A stretch of DNA of 64,000 bases from Terriglobia bacterium (GCA_020073145.1 JAIQFS010000017.1:34430-98429); one strand, 5' to 3'. Positions 1 to 9,385 are shown, counted from the stretch's first letter. Made by a program: numbers and translations. Notes: generated from the letters alone by a model not told the origin.

Positions 1-1
1 C

Positions 2-160
2 AGAGCCACCAGCCAGCCGGAGAATGGCAAGGTCGTGGAATTGTTCGACATGCGCTTCGGCACCCCTCTGGAGCCCGGATTCATGACCAGAGCGGCCCTT
101 GATAGCCGTGCGACCGTGCTCGAAACTTCCTTTCAATTCGGCGTCGCGCGGCCTCGCTAA
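2..160 (+). CDS. C-terminal fragment, possibly membrane-bound metal-dependent hydrolase (YdjM-like)
   Basis: The frame is open from base 2 to a TAA at 158-160, giving the last 52 residues of a protein that begins outside the window. The tail contains VVELFDMRFG followed by a beta-rich end. This resembles, from memory, the C-terminus of inner-membrane metal-dependent hydrolases of the YdjM/DUF457 type, where a V-x-L-x-D-x-RF segment follows the membrane part. No catalytic residue is visible in the fragment, so the family call is tentative. The reading frame itself is likely real because it has no internal stop and reads in normal codons. Confidence 0.45.
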   Translation, partial: RATSQPENGKVVELFDMRFGTPLEPGFMTRAALDSRATVLETSFQFGVARPR

Positions 161-230
161 GGTTCTTCCGGCTTGCGAACCCAGTATTTGACCGATTTCA
201 AAACGTCGCGTACACCGCCAGAATCAAGCT

Positions 231-578
231 GTGAACGCCTTCGAGGGAACTCCCCCCCTAGATCGAGACCAACTCCGGGATGTCACGCTCAACGATGGTG
301 AGTTGATGCGCGAGATTCTGGCTGCGCTGATCAACGATACGTCCCGCCAGATGCTCCTGCTGGCCACGGCCATCGACGACCAGGACGCCACGCGATGCAT
401 GCATCTGGCGCATTATTCCAAAGGAGCCTGCGCCAATCTCGGAGCCAATGCCGCCGCCGATCTGTTTCGCGAAATCGAGCGCCGCGCCGCCCGCCATGAT
501 TTTCGCGAATGCAAGGATGCCCTCGGCCGCTTGGCCGGAGAAGTCGAGGTGTTGCGGTCCGAGGCCAGCACCCTATAG
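231..578 (+). CDS. Hpt (histidine phosphotransfer) domain protein
   Basis: A 115-residue protein that is essentially one four-helix Hpt domain. Such proteins carry a phosphoryl group between a hybrid histidine kinase and a response regulator in the cytoplasm. The phosphorylatable histidine is seen in AHYSKGACANLGA (about residues 60-72), which fits the H-x-x-K-G...G pattern of the family. The start is a GTG at 231. No kinase or receiver gene is adjacent, so the partner is unknown. The 3' end overlaps the convergent IscU-like gene by 6 bp. Confidence 0.75.
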   Translation: MNAFEGTPPLDRDQLRDVTLNDGELMREILAALINDTSRQMLLLATAIDDQDATRCMHLAHYSKGACANLGANAAADLFREIERRAARHDFRECKDALGRLAGEVEVLRSEASTL

Positions 579-947
579 AGTGGGCGTCCGCCGCAGCAGA
601 CTGTTGACTCCATCCAGACACAGCACTGCGGCGTGTTTCGACTCGGGGGCCAGCCCGCCCACCGCATCCTCGATCGTCGCCAGATCGAGAACCGCCATCT
701 CCGCCCGGGTCTTGCCCGTGATCCACTCGGTGAGCGCCGAACCCGCCGCGATGGAGGCCGTACAACCCCGCACTTTGTAGCGCGCTTCGCGGGCGATCTC
801 TCCCTCGAATCGCACCCCCAGACGCAGAATATCACCACAAGCCGGGTTGGACACCTCCACCGTAACCGCTGGCGCCGGCAGGTCTCCGACGTTGCGCGGG
901 TTTTGGAAATGATCGAGCAGCCGCTCCGAGTACATCCACCCCTCCAC
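573..947 (-). CDS. IscU/NifU-like Fe-S cluster scaffold with displaced third cysteine
   Basis: A 124-residue protein of the IscU/NifU N-terminal fold, which assembles Fe-S clusters with a cysteine desulfurase. The N-terminus has the family signature YSERLLDHFQNPRNVG. Two of the three ligand cysteines are in place: C37 in PACGD, with D39, and C62 in RGCTA. At the C-terminal site the usual H-C pair reads H105-A106, and a cysteine appears at 110 instead (KHAAVLCLDG). Whether it is a working scaffold is therefore open. It lies 3 bp downstream of the universal stress gene and is probably cotranscribed. No iscS or sufS is nearby. M5 is an alternative start. Confidence 0.8.
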   Translation of the reverse strand: MEGWMYSERLLDHFQNPRNVGDLPAPAVTVEVSNPACGDILRLGVRFEGEIAREARYKVRGCTASIAAGSALTEWITGKTRAEMAVLDLATIEDAVGGLAPESKHAAVLCLDGVNSLLRRTPTL

Positions 948-950
948 CGG

Positions 951-1826
951 TCAAGAGCCCACCGGAATCGCCAGCACTGGGCATCGCGCGGAATGGATGA
1001 TCTGGTTCGTCACGCTGCCGCGAAGCGCCCCCAGGAACCCGTGGGAGCCGTGGGTGGTCATCACGATGAGGTCGGAGTCCAGGGTGGCTGCCGCGTCCAA
1101 AATCTCTTGGGCGACCGGGCCGGTGCGGTTGATGGTCTCCCAGGACAGATAGGGACGCACGGGAATCTCAACCTGGGGCGCCGCATCGCCGTTTCCGACA
1201 TGAACCACAGCCATCCGAACCAGTTCTTCGGTCGAGAACACGGCTGATCGGAAGGCATAGGTGATGGCCGGGCGGGGATCCGGCTGGTGTTTCACGGGAA
1301 CCAACACGCGCTGTAGCGTGAAGCCGCCATGGTCCAAGGAGACGAACCCCTTGCCGGCCGCCGGGACGAACAAAGTCATCACTCGCGAGTCGTGGATCAG
1401 GCTCTCCGGAAGGGAGCCCCGCAGCCAGGAAACCACCCCTCTCGGCCCCTCCGTTGCAAGCACCACGAGGTCCACCGGGTCTTCTTTCAAATGGTCCCGC
1501 AGAGCGCTGAGCGCATTCTCCGCGACCACTTCCACTTTCCGTACGCGCACCGCCACTTTCTCGAACACCGCGCTCCGTGGACTTCCTTTTTCGAGATACC
1601 CCCACTTCTCCAGGACACCCCGCACCAGCGGCACGCGGGCCCACTCTACGCCGAATTCATCACCCTTGTCCACGTGAAACAAAGTGAGGTCACAGCGAAG
1701 GTTCATGGCCATCATGAGAGCGTGGGCAAACGCGTTCAGGCTGGGGGGTGAGAAATCCGTTACGCATAAAATCGACTGGACAAAGGCTTCCCGCGAGTAG
1801 CGGGAATCCGCAGGCTCTTTCGGCAT
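951..1826 (-). CDS. tandem-domain universal stress protein (UspA family)
   Basis: A 291-residue protein made of two Usp (adenine-nucleotide alpha-hydrolase fold) domains, roughly residues 15-150 and 160-290. The second ends in MTTHGSHGFLGALRGSVTNQ, matching the G-x2-G-x9-G-[ST] ATP-binding motif. The first has a comparable segment, ATEGPRGVVSWLRGS, with a less perfect motif, so ATP binding may be confined to the second. Usp proteins are induced under stress and growth arrest; the ligand here is unknown. It is the first gene of a two-gene unit with the IscU-like gene. A TATTCT box lies 10 nt upstream of the ATG and no Shine-Dalgarno sequence is seen, so the leader is very short. Confidence 0.88.
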   Translation of the reverse strand: MPKEPADSRYSREAFVQSILCVTDFSPPSLNAFAHALMMAMNLRCDLTLFHVDKGDEFGVEWARVPLVRGVLEKWGYLEKGSPRSAVFEKVAVRVRKVEVVAENALSALRDHLKEDPVDLVVLATEGPRGVVSWLRGSLPESLIHDSRVMTLFVPAAGKGFVSLDHGGFTLQRVLVPVKHQPDPRPAITYAFRSAVFSTEELVRMAVVHVGNGDAAPQVEIPVRPYLSWETINRTGPVAQEILDAAATLDSDLIVMTTHGSHGFLGALRGSVTNQIIHSARCPVLAIPVGS

Positions 1827-1836
1827 AGTTCGTTCC

Positions 1837-1842
1837 AGAATA
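1837..1842 (-). promoter_or_regulatory. candidate -10 box (TATTCT) for the Usp/IscU-like pair
   Basis: Read on the minus strand, TATTCT ends 10 nt before the ATG at 1826, which would place the transcript start only about 4 nt upstream of the gene. No convincing -35 element was found. Confidence 0.35.
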
Positions 1843-1981
1843 CACCGGAGACCTGGACTCTAGCAGATCACCAGCCCCAAACGTCAGCCTGGGGGGCGAT
1901 CACAGCCCTCCCCGAAGCCGCCCTCGATCCGCCGGGGCCCCCGCAACGGCTTGAAGGCGGCGATCCTGGCACAATACAGGG

Positions 1982-2362
1982 ATGGTCCAGGTGGTGGCGG
2001 CGATTCTCGAGCGGGACGGGCGGATTCTGATCGGACGCCGCAGGCCCGAACAGTCTCATCCGCTGCAATGGGAATTCCCGGGCGGGAAAGTGGAGGCCGG
2101 TGAAACACCCGAGCAAGCACTGACCCGCGAATTGGATGAGGAACTCGGCATCCACAATGCCGCGGGCCCCGAACTCGCCCGCTACCCGTACACCTATCCG
2201 GGCAAAGACCCGATCGTACTCATCTTCTTCCAAGTGACGTCTTTCACCGGCGAGCCGCATAATTTGATTTTTCAGGAGATGCGCTGGGAGCTACCCGCGA
2301 AGCTGAAGGAGCTCGATTTCGTCGAGGGCGACCTCGATTTTCTGCGCTCCCTCGCCGGATGA
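1982..2362 (+). CDS. mutT: MutT-type Nudix hydrolase (8-oxo-dGTP diphosphatase)
   Basis: A 126-residue Nudix protein with a complete Nudix box, starting GGKVEAGETPEQALTRELDE and continuing ELGI (about residues 37-60), which fits G-x5-E-x7-R-E-U-x-E-E-x-G-U. The N-terminus VQVVAAILERDGRILIGRR is typical of MutT, which removes oxidised dGTP from the nucleotide pool. Length and overall layout match MutT/NudG proteins, so CTP or other oxidised pyrimidines are possible substrates. The ATG at 1982 has no Shine-Dalgarno sequence. It is divergent from the Usp gene and starts a plus-strand run of genes. Confidence 0.88.
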   Translation: MVQVVAAILERDGRILIGRRRPEQSHPLQWEFPGGKVEAGETPEQALTRELDEELGIHNAAGPELARYPYTYPGKDPIVLIFFQVTSFTGEPHNLIFQEMRWELPAKLKELDFVEGDLDFLRSLAG

Positions 2363-2382
2363 TCCGGGGGCGTGCCCGCCTC

Positions 2383-2388
2383 TATACT
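2383..2388 (+). promoter_or_regulatory. -10 box (TATACT), probably giving a leaderless mRNA
   Basis: TATACT is followed by 7 nt and then the ATG at 2396, so transcription would start at or within a base of the start codon. This also argues against the in-frame GTG at 2372, which lies upstream of the box. Confidence 0.5.
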
Positions 2389-2395
2389 GGTGGCT

Positions 2396-2902
2396 ATGGC
2401 AACCGCAATCAAGATGGTGGACCCGCAGGCCGACGAATTCCTGGCGGGTCTGGAAAGCAAGACTAAACGCGTCAATCACTTTTTTCGCACCATGGCTAAT
2501 CGACCGGAGGTCCTCAAGACATTCGTGCCGCTGTACGGCGCGGTGGTGGGGCCCGGATCAGTCGAGCGGCGCGTCAAGGAATTGGTGTATCTCACCTGTT
2601 CGTACGCCAACCAGTGCGCCTACTGCAGCGCGTCTCACACGGCGAGCGGCACACGGGCTGGCATCTCCGAGAAGGAACTACAAGCCTTGCACGCCGGACA
2701 GGATGACGCTTTCTCCGGCGCCGAGCGCGCGGCCGTTCGCTACGCCCGGGAATTGACGCGGACAGCCCAGGCTTCCGCGACGCGCGACGAGTTGCTCGCC
2801 CACTTTACGAACGAGCAGGTGGTGGAACTCACGCTGGTGGCCGCCATGGCGAACTTCACCAACCGGTTCAACAACGGCCTGATGCTGCAGCCGGAATCCT
2901 GA
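2396..2902 (+). CDS. AhpD/carboxymuconolactone decarboxylase-family protein
   Basis: A 168-residue all-helical protein of the CMD/AhpD fold. The redox pair is visible in CAYCSASH (C-x-x-C with the following histidine), the arrangement of AhpD-like alkylhydroperoxidases that use a thiol pair to reduce peroxides. The C-terminal part VVELTLVAAMANFTNRFNN is typical of the family. The likely job is peroxide or other thiol-redox defence; a true decarboxylase role is unlikely given the CxxC. The ATG at 2396 is preferred over the GTG at 2372 because a TATACT box lies between them. The stop overlaps the start of rlmB by one base. Confidence 0.82.
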   Translation: MATAIKMVDPQADEFLAGLESKTKRVNHFFRTMANRPEVLKTFVPLYGAVVGPGSVERRVKELVYLTCSYANQCAYCSASHTASGTRAGISEKELQALHAGQDDAFSGAERAAVRYARELTRTAQASATRDELLAHFTNEQVVELTLVAAMANFTNRFNNGLMLQPES

Positions 2903-3618
2903 TGGCGATCCTCAGCGGAATTCACCCGGTGGCGGAAGCGCTCCGCGCGGGCCGGCCTTTTGAGCGGGTGCTGGTGGCCACGGGCGCGGGCGGGCCGCGC
3001 CTGCAAGAGATCATCGACCAGGCGCGCCAGGCCGGCGTGCCGGTGCGGTTCGAGCCCCGGGCGGCCCTGGACCGGTTGGCCGGCACTCCCGCGCATCAAG
3101 GCGTGGTGGCACTGGGAGCCGCCCAGAAATACGCCGATCTCGATTCATTGGCCGCGGCCGAAATGCTCGTGGTTCTGGATGGCGTGGAAGACCCGCACAA
3201 CCTCGGCGCCATCATCCGGTCCGCTCACGCCGCCGGCGCCTCGGGCGTGGTCATCCCCGAGCGGCGCGCCGCCGGCATCACCGACGTGGTGGCCAAGGCC
3301 GCGGCCGGCGCCATTGAGCACCTGCCGGTCATCCGCGTGACCAACATCAACCGGACCCTCGAAGACCTCAAGAAACGCGGCTACTGGATCTACGGCCTCG
3401 ACGAGCGCGGCACCGAGACTTACGACCGCGTGGAGTACACCGCCCCCACCGCTCTGGTGCTGGGCGCCGAAGGCAAGGGCCTACATGAGCAGGTTCGCAA
3501 ACACTGCGATGTCTTGGTGCGCATCCCCATGGATGGCAAAATTGCGTCGCTTAACGTCTCCGTCGCCGCGGGCATCGTCCTGTTCGAGTGGAAGCGCCGC
3601 CGCGCGAAGTCATCATAG
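2902..3618 (+). CDS. rlmB: 23S rRNA (guanosine-2'-O)-methyltransferase RlmB-like (SpoU/TrmH family)
   Basis: A 238-residue SpoU-class (trefoil-knot) RNA 2'-O-methyltransferase. The N-terminal ~75 residues form the substrate-binding domain (ILSGIHPVAEAL). The SAM-binding knot shows all three family motifs: EDPHNLGAIIRSAHAAGA, LVLGAEGKGL and IPMDGKIASLNVSVAAGI. The domain layout and the SGIHPV start fit RlmB, which modifies G2251 in the 23S peptidyl-transferase P loop; other TrmH-group-3 members are the alternative. The start overlaps the previous stop by one base, so translation is probably coupled. Confidence 0.9.
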   Translation: MAILSGIHPVAEALRAGRPFERVLVATGAGGPRLQEIIDQARQAGVPVRFEPRAALDRLAGTPAHQGVVALGAAQKYADLDSLAAAEMLVVLDGVEDPHNLGAIIRSAHAAGASGVVIPERRAAGITDVVAKAAAGAIEHLPVIRVTNINRTLEDLKKRGYWIYGLDERGTETYDRVEYTAPTALVLGAEGKGLHEQVRKHCDVLVRIPMDGKIASLNVSVAAGIVLFEWKRRRAKSS

Positions 3619-3624
3619 TAGAAT
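3619..3624 (+). promoter_or_regulatory. candidate -10 box (TAGAAT)
   Basis: TAGAAT sits just after the rlmB stop and about 80 nt before the next ATG. The same hexamer recurs near other operon starts here (7895, and 21586 on the minus strand). No clear -35 is seen. Confidence 0.35.
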
Positions 3625-3705
3625 CGAGGTTAGCCCGTCTGTCACCGTGCGGTCGGCGGCGCAGGAACGCGAGGCCCGCGGCGTTCCAAAGGACACGAAC
3701 AACGA

Positions 3706-4548
3706 ATGAATCATGTATTGTCAACGCACCTGTTTGCCAACCATCGCCTGACCACCACGATGTTGAGTAAGATCCAGCAAACGGGCATTCCGGCGGTGGA
3801 GGTCTTCTGCGCGCGCCAACACCTGGACCATACCAATAAGGCCCAGGTGACGGAACTCGGTCACTGGTTCCGCGACTCCGAATTGAAACTGCATTCCCTG
3901 CACGCCCCCATGTACAACGATGAAATCTGGGGCCGCAGCGGACCGCAATCGGTCATTACGATCACCGAGACCGTGAAGGGACAGCGGTTGAAGATGGTGG
4001 ATCAGATCAAGCGGGCCATCGAGATCGCCGAGACCATCCCCTTTAAGTACCTGATCCAGCACATCGGCGTCGGAGGCGAGGAGTACGACCTGCGCAAATT
4101 CGATGCGGCTTTCAGCGCACTCGAAGAGTTGAGCTTATTCTCCCGGCAGCGCGGCGTCGAGATTCTGCTCGAGAACATCCCCAATGAGTTGGCCAGCGCT
4201 GAGCGTCTGCTCCAATTCGTAGACATGACCCACATCGGGCTGAATTTCGTGTTCGATACCGGCCACGCCCACATGATGGAAGGCGTGCCGGAGGCCTTCA
4301 ACCTCATGAAGGACCGGATTCGGTCCACCCACATTCACGACAACAACGGCAAACAGGACCAGCACCTGTTTCCTTTCCTGTCCGAGGGCGGCACCATCGA
4401 CTGGAAGAGCACCATGAACCTACTGCGGAGCCGCGAGAAGCAGTTTCCGCTTCTGCTGGAACTCAAAGAGCAGCCGCAGTTCCCGAATCCGCTGGACAGC
4501 GTCAAGGAAATCTTCGACCGACTGGAACAACAGGAAGCCGAGCCGTGA
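3706..4548 (+). CDS. sugar phosphate isomerase/epimerase-like TIM-barrel protein
   Basis: A 280-residue protein of the xylose-isomerase-like TIM-barrel superfamily (AP endonuclease 2 family). Metal-site residues are seen in [20 protein letters not shown] and [12 protein letters not shown], the glutamate, D-x-G-H and H-x-H-D motifs of this group. Members isomerise or epimerise sugars and inositols, and some cut abasic DNA; the substrate cannot be told from sequence. AAGGA about 13 nt upstream of the ATG may serve as a weak ribosome site. It overlaps asnS by 4 bp. Confidence 0.8.
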   Translation: MNHVLSTHLFANHRLTTTMLSKIQQTGIPAVEVFCARQHLDHTNKAQVTELGHWFRDSELKLHSLHAPMYNDEIWGRSGPQSVITITETVKGQRLKMVDQIKRAIEIAETIPFKYLIQHIGVGGEEYDLRKFDAAFSALEELSLFSRQRGVEILLENIPNELASAERLLQFVDMTHIGLNFVFDTGHAHMMEGVPEAFNLMKDRIRSTHIHDNNGKQDQHLFPFLSEGGTIDWKSTMNLLRSREKQFPLLLELKEQPQFPNPLDSVKEIFDRLEQQEAEP

Positions 4549-5942
4549 TTCTACCCGGAAACTACGTTCGCGACTTGTTGCGCAGCGCTCCCGGCGCCGC
4601 CGTGACCGCTCGGGGATGGGTCAAGACGCGCCGCGACGGCAAAAACGTCCACTTCATCCAGTTGAACGACGGCTCCTCGCCCACCGATCTGCAGGTGGTG
4701 CTCGATGAAGGCTTGGTCGCCGCAGAGGTCGTGGCCAAGATCACCACCGGCGCCTGCCTGAGCGTGGAAGGCGAGCTGGTCGCTTCCCTGGGAAAGGGCC
4801 AGGCGGTGGAGCTGAAAGCCCGGACCCTGACCGTCCATGGCGCTGCCAATCCGGAAGATTATCCGCTCCAGAAAAAGAAACACAACCTGGAAACCCTGCG
4901 GCCGCTCGGGCATCTGCGCGCGCGAACCAACACCTTCGGCGCCGTGTTCCGTGTGCGCAACGCGCTGGCCCGCGCCATCCACAAGTTTTTTCAGGATCGC
5001 GGATTCCTATACGTGCACACGCCCGTGATTTCGTCTTCCGACGCCGAAGGCGCGGGCTCCATGTTCCAGGTGACCGCGCTCGATCTCGACCAGACGGCTC
5101 GCTCGGGGGAGCCGCCGGATTTCGCGCAGGATTTCTTTGGCCGCCGCACCTTCCTCACCGTGAGTGGACAACTCGAAGCCGAGATTCTGGCGCTGGCTTT
5201 TGCCAACGTCTACACCTTTGGCCCCACCTTCCGGGCCGAGAACTCGAATACCCCGCGCCATCTCGCCGAGTTCTACATGATCGAGCCCGAGATGGCGTTC
5301 TGCGACCTGAAAGACGATCAGGATCTGGCCGAGGCGTTTCTCAAGAGCCTGGTGGAACAGGTGCTGGGCGATTGCCGTCCCGACCTGGAGTTCCTGAGCA
5401 AGTGGTATGAACCCGAGCTGTTCAAGAATCTCGAAGTCGTCCTCGCTGGCGGTTTCGAACGCATTTCCTACACCGAAGCTGTGGCGCTGCTCCAGAAATC
5501 CGGCCGCTCCTGGGAATTTCCCACCGAGTGGGGCTGCGACCTGCAGAGCGAGCACGAGCGCTACCTCACCGAGGAACTGATCAAGAAGCCCGTGATCGTC
5601 ACCAACTACCCGCGCGAGATCAAAGCCTTTTACATGCGGAGCAATGACGACGAAAAGACGGTCGCCGCCATGGACGTGTTGGTTCCCCGCATCGGCGAGA
5701 TCATCGGCGGAAGCCAGCGCGAAGAGCGGCACGACGTGCTACTCGCCAAGATTCGCGAGCAGGCCGCCCGGGGAATGAAGGAAGAAGCCTACTGGTGGTA
5801 CCTGGAGCTGCGCCGCTTCGGAGGCGTCGAGCACGCGGGCTTCGGCATGGGCTTCGAACGCATGATGATGTACCTTACCGGGATGAAGAACATTCGGGAC
5901 GTCATTCCGTTCCCGCGCACCCCCGGGAATGCCGAGTTCTAG
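4545..5942 (+). CDS. asnS: asparaginyl-tRNA synthetase
   Basis: A 465-residue class IIb aminoacyl-tRNA synthetase that charges tRNA-Asn. An N-terminal OB-fold anticodon-binding domain (about residues 15-105, with [20 protein letters not shown]) is followed by the catalytic domain. Motif 2 is seen in [19 protein letters not shown] and motif 3 in [16 protein letters not shown]. The C-terminal [16 protein letters not shown] is the usual AsnRS ending. The GTG start at 4545 overlaps the upstream stop by 4 bp, suggesting coupled translation. A cytoplasmic AsnRS implies direct Asn-tRNA formation. Confidence 0.96.
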   Translation: MILPGNYVRDLLRSAPGAAVTARGWVKTRRDGKNVHFIQLNDGSSPTDLQVVLDEGLVAAEVVAKITTGACLSVEGELVASLGKGQAVELKARTLTVHGAANPEDYPLQKKKHNLETLRPLGHLRARTNTFGAVFRVRNALARAIHKFFQDRGFLYVHTPVISSSDAEGAGSMFQVTALDLDQTARSGEPPDFAQDFFGRRTFLTVSGQLEAEILALAFANVYTFGPTFRAENSNTPRHLAEFYMIEPEMAFCDLKDDQDLAEAFLKSLVEQVLGDCRPDLEFLSKWYEPELFKNLEVVLAGGFERISYTEAVALLQKSGRSWEFPTEWGCDLQSEHERYLTEELIKKPVIVTNYPREIKAFYMRSNDDEKTVAAMDVLVPRIGEIIGGSQREERHDVLLAKIREQAARGMKEEAYWWYLELRRFGGVEHAGFGMGFERMMMYLTGMKNIRDVIPFPRTPGNAEF

Positions 5943-6008
5943 AGACATGCCGCACGAGGCCCGGAACACGACGGCAACGCAAGTCGTGGGGCGGGCGGTC
6001 CACGACGC

Positions 6009-6923
6009 ATGAAGCCATCTCACATCGCGATCATCGGAGCTCCCCTCGACCTTGGCGCGGGCCGGCGGGGCGTCGACATGGGGCCCTCCGCCCTGCGCAT
6101 GGCCAATCTCAACCGCCGGGTGGCCGCTCTGGGCTACGACGTCGCCGATTTGGGCAACGTTGACGTCGCCCAGCCCGAGACCGCGGCCGAAGGGAGCAGC
6201 CACGCCAAGTACCTGCCGGAAATTGCCGCCACCTGCGGCCGCCTCGCCACAACAGTCGCTCAAGCGCTCGCGCGCGGCAGTCTACCCGTGGCCTTGGGCG
6301 GCGATCATTCCATTGCCGTGGGCACCACCAGCGGAGTCTCACACTTCTTCCGTGAAAAGAACCAGAAGATTGGAATCATCTGGCTGGATGCGCACGCGGA
6401 CATGAATACCCCCGACACCAGCCCCAGTGGCAACGTGCACGGCATGCCGTTGGCGTGCATCGTGGGGATGGGTCCTCGAGAACTGACGCACCTCTCCGGC
6501 CAGGCACCCATGGTGGACCCCCGAAATGCGGTGATCGTCGGCTTGCGCGACGTGGACCAGATGGAGAAGCCCCACGTCCGCGACTCCGGGGTCCGCGCCT
6601 TCACCATGCGGCACCTCGACGAGCGCGGGCTGCGCTCGGTCATGGAAGAAGCGATCCGCCTGGCCTCGGACCGAACCGCTGGCATCCACGTTTCTCTCGA
6701 CATGGATTTCGTCGATCCGCAGGACGCTCCGGGGGTCGGTACGCCTGTGCGCGGCGGCGTCACCTACCGGGAAGCGCATTTGGCAATGGAAATGATCTGT
6801 GATTCGGGACAGATGGTCTCGATGGAAGTGGTCGAGGTAAATCCGGTGATCGACGAGCACAATCGCACAGGCGATCTCGCGGTGGAGCTGGTGATGTCCG
6901 GGCTGGGAAAACGAATTCTATGA
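6009..6923 (+). CDS. rocF: arginase
   Basis: A 304-residue ureohydrolase that hydrolyses arginine to ornithine and urea with two manganese ions. The metal ligands are all visible: GGDHSIAVGT, WLDAHADMNTP and SLDMDFVDP. The substrate-loop SGNVHGMPLA and the downstream GVGTPVRGGVTYREAH favour arginase over agmatinase. It overlaps ddl by 4 bp and follows asnS by 66 bp, so it appears embedded in a growth-related transcription unit. No urease or ornithine catabolic gene is near, which leaves the fate of urea open. Confidence 0.93.
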   Translation: MKPSHIAIIGAPLDLGAGRRGVDMGPSALRMANLNRRVAALGYDVADLGNVDVAQPETAAEGSSHAKYLPEIAATCGRLATTVAQALARGSLPVALGGDHSIAVGTTSGVSHFFREKNQKIGIIWLDAHADMNTPDTSPSGNVHGMPLACIVGMGPRELTHLSGQAPMVDPRNAVIVGLRDVDQMEKPHVRDSGVRAFTMRHLDERGLRSVMEEAIRLASDRTAGIHVSLDMDFVDPQDAPGVGTPVRGGVTYREAHLAMEMICDSGQMVSMEVVEVNPVIDEHNRTGDLAVELVMSGLGKRIL

Positions 6924-7897
6924 AACTACGGGTAGCGGTCGTTTATGGCGGCCGCAGCGGTGAACACGAGATCTCGATCCGCTCCGCTAAAACCATCCTG
7001 GAGCGCATGGACCCCGCCAAGTACGAGAAAATCGAGTACTTCATCGATAAGAGCGGCAAGTGGAGCCCGCGGCCCATCCTTCCCGAACCGGGCGCGCATC
7101 CAGACATCGACGTAGTCTTCCCCGTCCTGCACGGCACCTTCGGCGAGGACGGCACGGTCCAAGGCCTTCTCGAAATGGCCGACCTCCCTTACGTCGGCGC
7201 CGGTGTGATGGCGTCCTCCGTTTCCATGGACAAAGAGATGATGAAACGTGTCTGTCTGGAACGGATGTTGCCGGTGGTCGACTACGCCACCGTCACACGA
7301 GATAACCCGGATCTGGACGGCATTCGCAAGCGTCTGCCCTTTCCCCTCTTCGTCAAACCCGCCAATCTAGGCTCCTCGGTGGGTATTTCCAAAGTCCGCA
7401 ACGCCGCTGAACTCGAAGCTGCCGTTCGCCTGGCCGCCGAGTACGACCGCAAGGTGATCGTCGAGCGCGGCATCGTGGGCCGCGAACTCGAGTGCGCCGT
7501 GCTCGGCAACGAAGCCCCCGTGGCTTCCCTCCCCTGCGAGATTCTGCCCTCGCGCGACTTTTACGATTACGAAGACAAATACCTGCTCGACCGCGCCGAA
7601 ACCCGAGTTCCCGCCGATCTGCCTCACGATAAGACCGAAGAGTTGCGCGCGCTCGCCGTGGGCTGCTACCGCGCGGTCGAGTGCGAAGGCATGGCCCGCG
7701 TGGACTTCTTCCTCGAAACGGCCACCGGCCGGCTCTACATCAACGAGATCAACACCATCCCGGGCTTCACCTCCATCAGCATGTATCCCAAAATGTGGGA
7801 GCACAGCGGCATCCCCTTTCCGGCCCTGATCGACGAATTGATCGGCCTCGCGCTGGAACGCCACCGGCGCAAGAAGGCGACAAAATTCACGCGCTAG
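6920..7897 (+). CDS. ddl: D-alanine--D-alanine ligase
   Basis: A 325-residue ATP-grasp enzyme that joins two D-alanines for peptidoglycan. Family motifs are YGGRSGEHEISIRSA near the N-terminus, HGTFGEDGTVQGLLE, the glycine-rich LFVKPANLGSSVGISKV, and the C-terminal magnesium site INEINTIPGFTSISMYPKMW. The length is normal. The ATG overlaps the arginase stop by 4 bp, so the two are likely translated in coupled fashion. It sits upstream of an exported S41 protease, which also acts at the cell envelope. Confidence 0.95.
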   Translation: MKLRVAVVYGGRSGEHEISIRSAKTILERMDPAKYEKIEYFIDKSGKWSPRPILPEPGAHPDIDVVFPVLHGTFGEDGTVQGLLEMADLPYVGAGVMASSVSMDKEMMKRVCLERMLPVVDYATVTRDNPDLDGIRKRLPFPLFVKPANLGSSVGISKVRNAAELEAAVRLAAEYDRKVIVERGIVGRELECAVLGNEAPVASLPCEILPSRDFYDYEDKYLLDRAETRVPADLPHDKTEELRALAVGCYRAVECEGMARVDFFLETATGRLYINEINTIPGFTSISMYPKMWEHSGIPFPALIDELIGLALERHRRKKATKFTR

Positions 7898-7900
7898 AAT
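7895..7900 (+). promoter_or_regulatory. candidate -10 box (TAGAAT) overlapping the ddl stop
   Basis: TAGAAT begins at the ddl stop codon and lies 18 nt before the ATG of the S41 protease, giving a predicted leader of about 12 nt. No good -35 was found. Confidence 0.35.
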
Positions 7901-7918
7901 AGAGACATCAAACGCTGG

Positions 7919-9385
7919 ATGTCGATACGACGGTTCGCCGCGGTTTTCCTCGGGTGTGCAGGCGCCCTCCTGGCCGCCGACGATCTCGACTCCCAGATGA
8001 AGAGCGTCATCGACGCCTACGCGGCCCTCGAGCAGAATGCGGCCGACCCGGTTTCCTCCGAGCAAGCCTTCTACCAGGGCGCCATTCCCGGGCTTTTGCG
8101 CAAGCTCGATCCGCATTCCATCTTCTTCGACCCCGGCCAGTTCCAGCAGCTCCAGAAGCTCGAAACTTCCACTCAAAAAGGGTTTGGAACCGTAGTCTCC
8201 ATCGTGCCGGGGCGCGTCATCGTGCTCCAGACGCTTCCGGGCACTCCCTCCGCCAAGGCCGGTCTGACGCCGGGCGACGAGATCCTCGGCATCAACGGCT
8301 ACCAGATCAGCCGGCTCGATTCCGACCAGCTCATGGAACTCCTCGGCCAGGCGCGGCAGATGCCGGCCGCGTTGGATGTGCGGCGCGCGGGCACGTCCCG
8401 GGTGATGCGATTCACGTTAATCCCGGAGGAAATGCAGCAGCCCAGTGTCGAGCGCTCGTTCTTCGTGGCGGCCGGTATCGGCTATATCAAGGTTGGCAGC
8501 TTTGAAGAAAGCACCGCGAAGCTCATCCAGGAGGCGATCGAGAAGCTCGGCGGTGAAAATCTAAACGGCCTGGTCCTGGACCTCCGCGGCAATCCTGGCG
8601 GCTTGTTGACGGCCGCGGTGGAAACGGCCTCATTGTTTCTCCCGCCCGGCGCGCCCATCGTCACCGTGCGCGGCCGCAACGTTCCCGAACACACCGAGAA
8701 GGTTCCCGCCACCGCCAAACCCTATCGCTTCAAGCTGGCCATCTTGCTCAACGAGAAGACCGCCAGCGCTTCGGAGATCGTCAGCGGCGCCATGCAGGAT
8801 CACGACCGCGCCACCATTCTCGGTGTCCCCAGCTATGGCAAAGGGCTGGTCCAAAGCGTCTTTCCGTTGAGCGAATCCACCGGGCTGGCCCTCACCACGG
8901 CCCTCTATTACACCCCCAGCGGCCGCTCCATCCAGAAGCCGCTCGACGCCGCCCGATTCGAGCTGGCCGCTACAACCGCCCATCCCAACGGCGTCAAACA
9001 GTTTCATACCGACAAAGGCCGCATTGTCACCGGCGGCGGCGGCATTCAGCCCGACATTGTGGTCTATCCGCCCGCCATGAACCGCTTGCGCGCCGCCCTC
9101 GAAGGCAGCGCCTCGTTCCCCAACTACGCCACCGAATACCTCTCCCAACATAAGGTGACGGACGACTTTGAAGTCACTCCGGAATTGCTCGACCAGTTTA
9201 AGGCCTATCTTTCCGACCGCGCCATTCAGCCCGGCGTCGCCGAATGGTCGGCGGAGCGGGAATACGTTGAGAACCGCCTGAAAACGGAAATCCTCAATCA
9301 GGCTCTGGGAGTGGACAAGGGCGACCAGGTCGAAGCCCAGCGCGACCCTGTGATTCTGCGAGCCCTCGAAACGCTCGGCAGGTGA
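7919..9385 (+). CDS. exported S41 C-terminal-processing-type protease with PDZ domain
   Basis: A 488-residue serine protease of the S41 (CtpA/Prc-like) family. It begins with a signal peptide ([22 protein letters not shown]), so it acts outside the cytoplasm. A PDZ domain follows around residues 80-160 ([16 protein letters not shown]). The catalytic region contains LRGNPGGLL, then [11 protein letters not shown] (nucleophilic serine) and SYGKGLVQ (general-base lysine), the usual Ser/Lys dyad. The protease domain is followed by a C-terminal extension of about 100 residues. Such proteases trim or remove periplasmic and outer-membrane proteins. Confidence 0.92.
   Translation: MSIRRFAAVFLGCAGALLAADDLDSQMKSVIDAYAALEQNAADPVSSEQAFYQGAIPGLLRKLDPHSIFFDPGQFQQLQKLETSTQKGFGTVVSIVPGRVIVLQTLPGTPSAKAGLTPGDEILGINGYQISRLDSDQLMELLGQARQMPAALDVRRAGTSRVMRFTLIPEEMQQPSVERSFFVAAGIGYIKVGSFEESTAKLIQEAIEKLGGENLNGLVLDLRGNPGGLLTAAVETASLFLPPGAPIVTVRGRNVPEHTEKVPATAKPYRFKLAILLNEKTASASEIVSGAMQDHDRATILGVPSYGKGLVQSVFPLSESTGLALTTALYYTPSGRSIQKPLDAARFELAATTAHPNGVKQFHTDKGRIVTGGGGIQPDIVVYPPAMNRLRAALEGSASFPNYATEYLSQHKVTDDFEVTPELLDQFKAYLSDRAIQPGVAEWSAEREYVENRLKTEILNQALGVDKGDQVEAQRDPVILRALETLGR

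Noticed and set aside
5967..5988. CACGAC/GTCGTG hairpin between asnS and arginase
   Set aside because: Only 6 bp with a 10-nt loop and no T-run; too weak to call a terminator.
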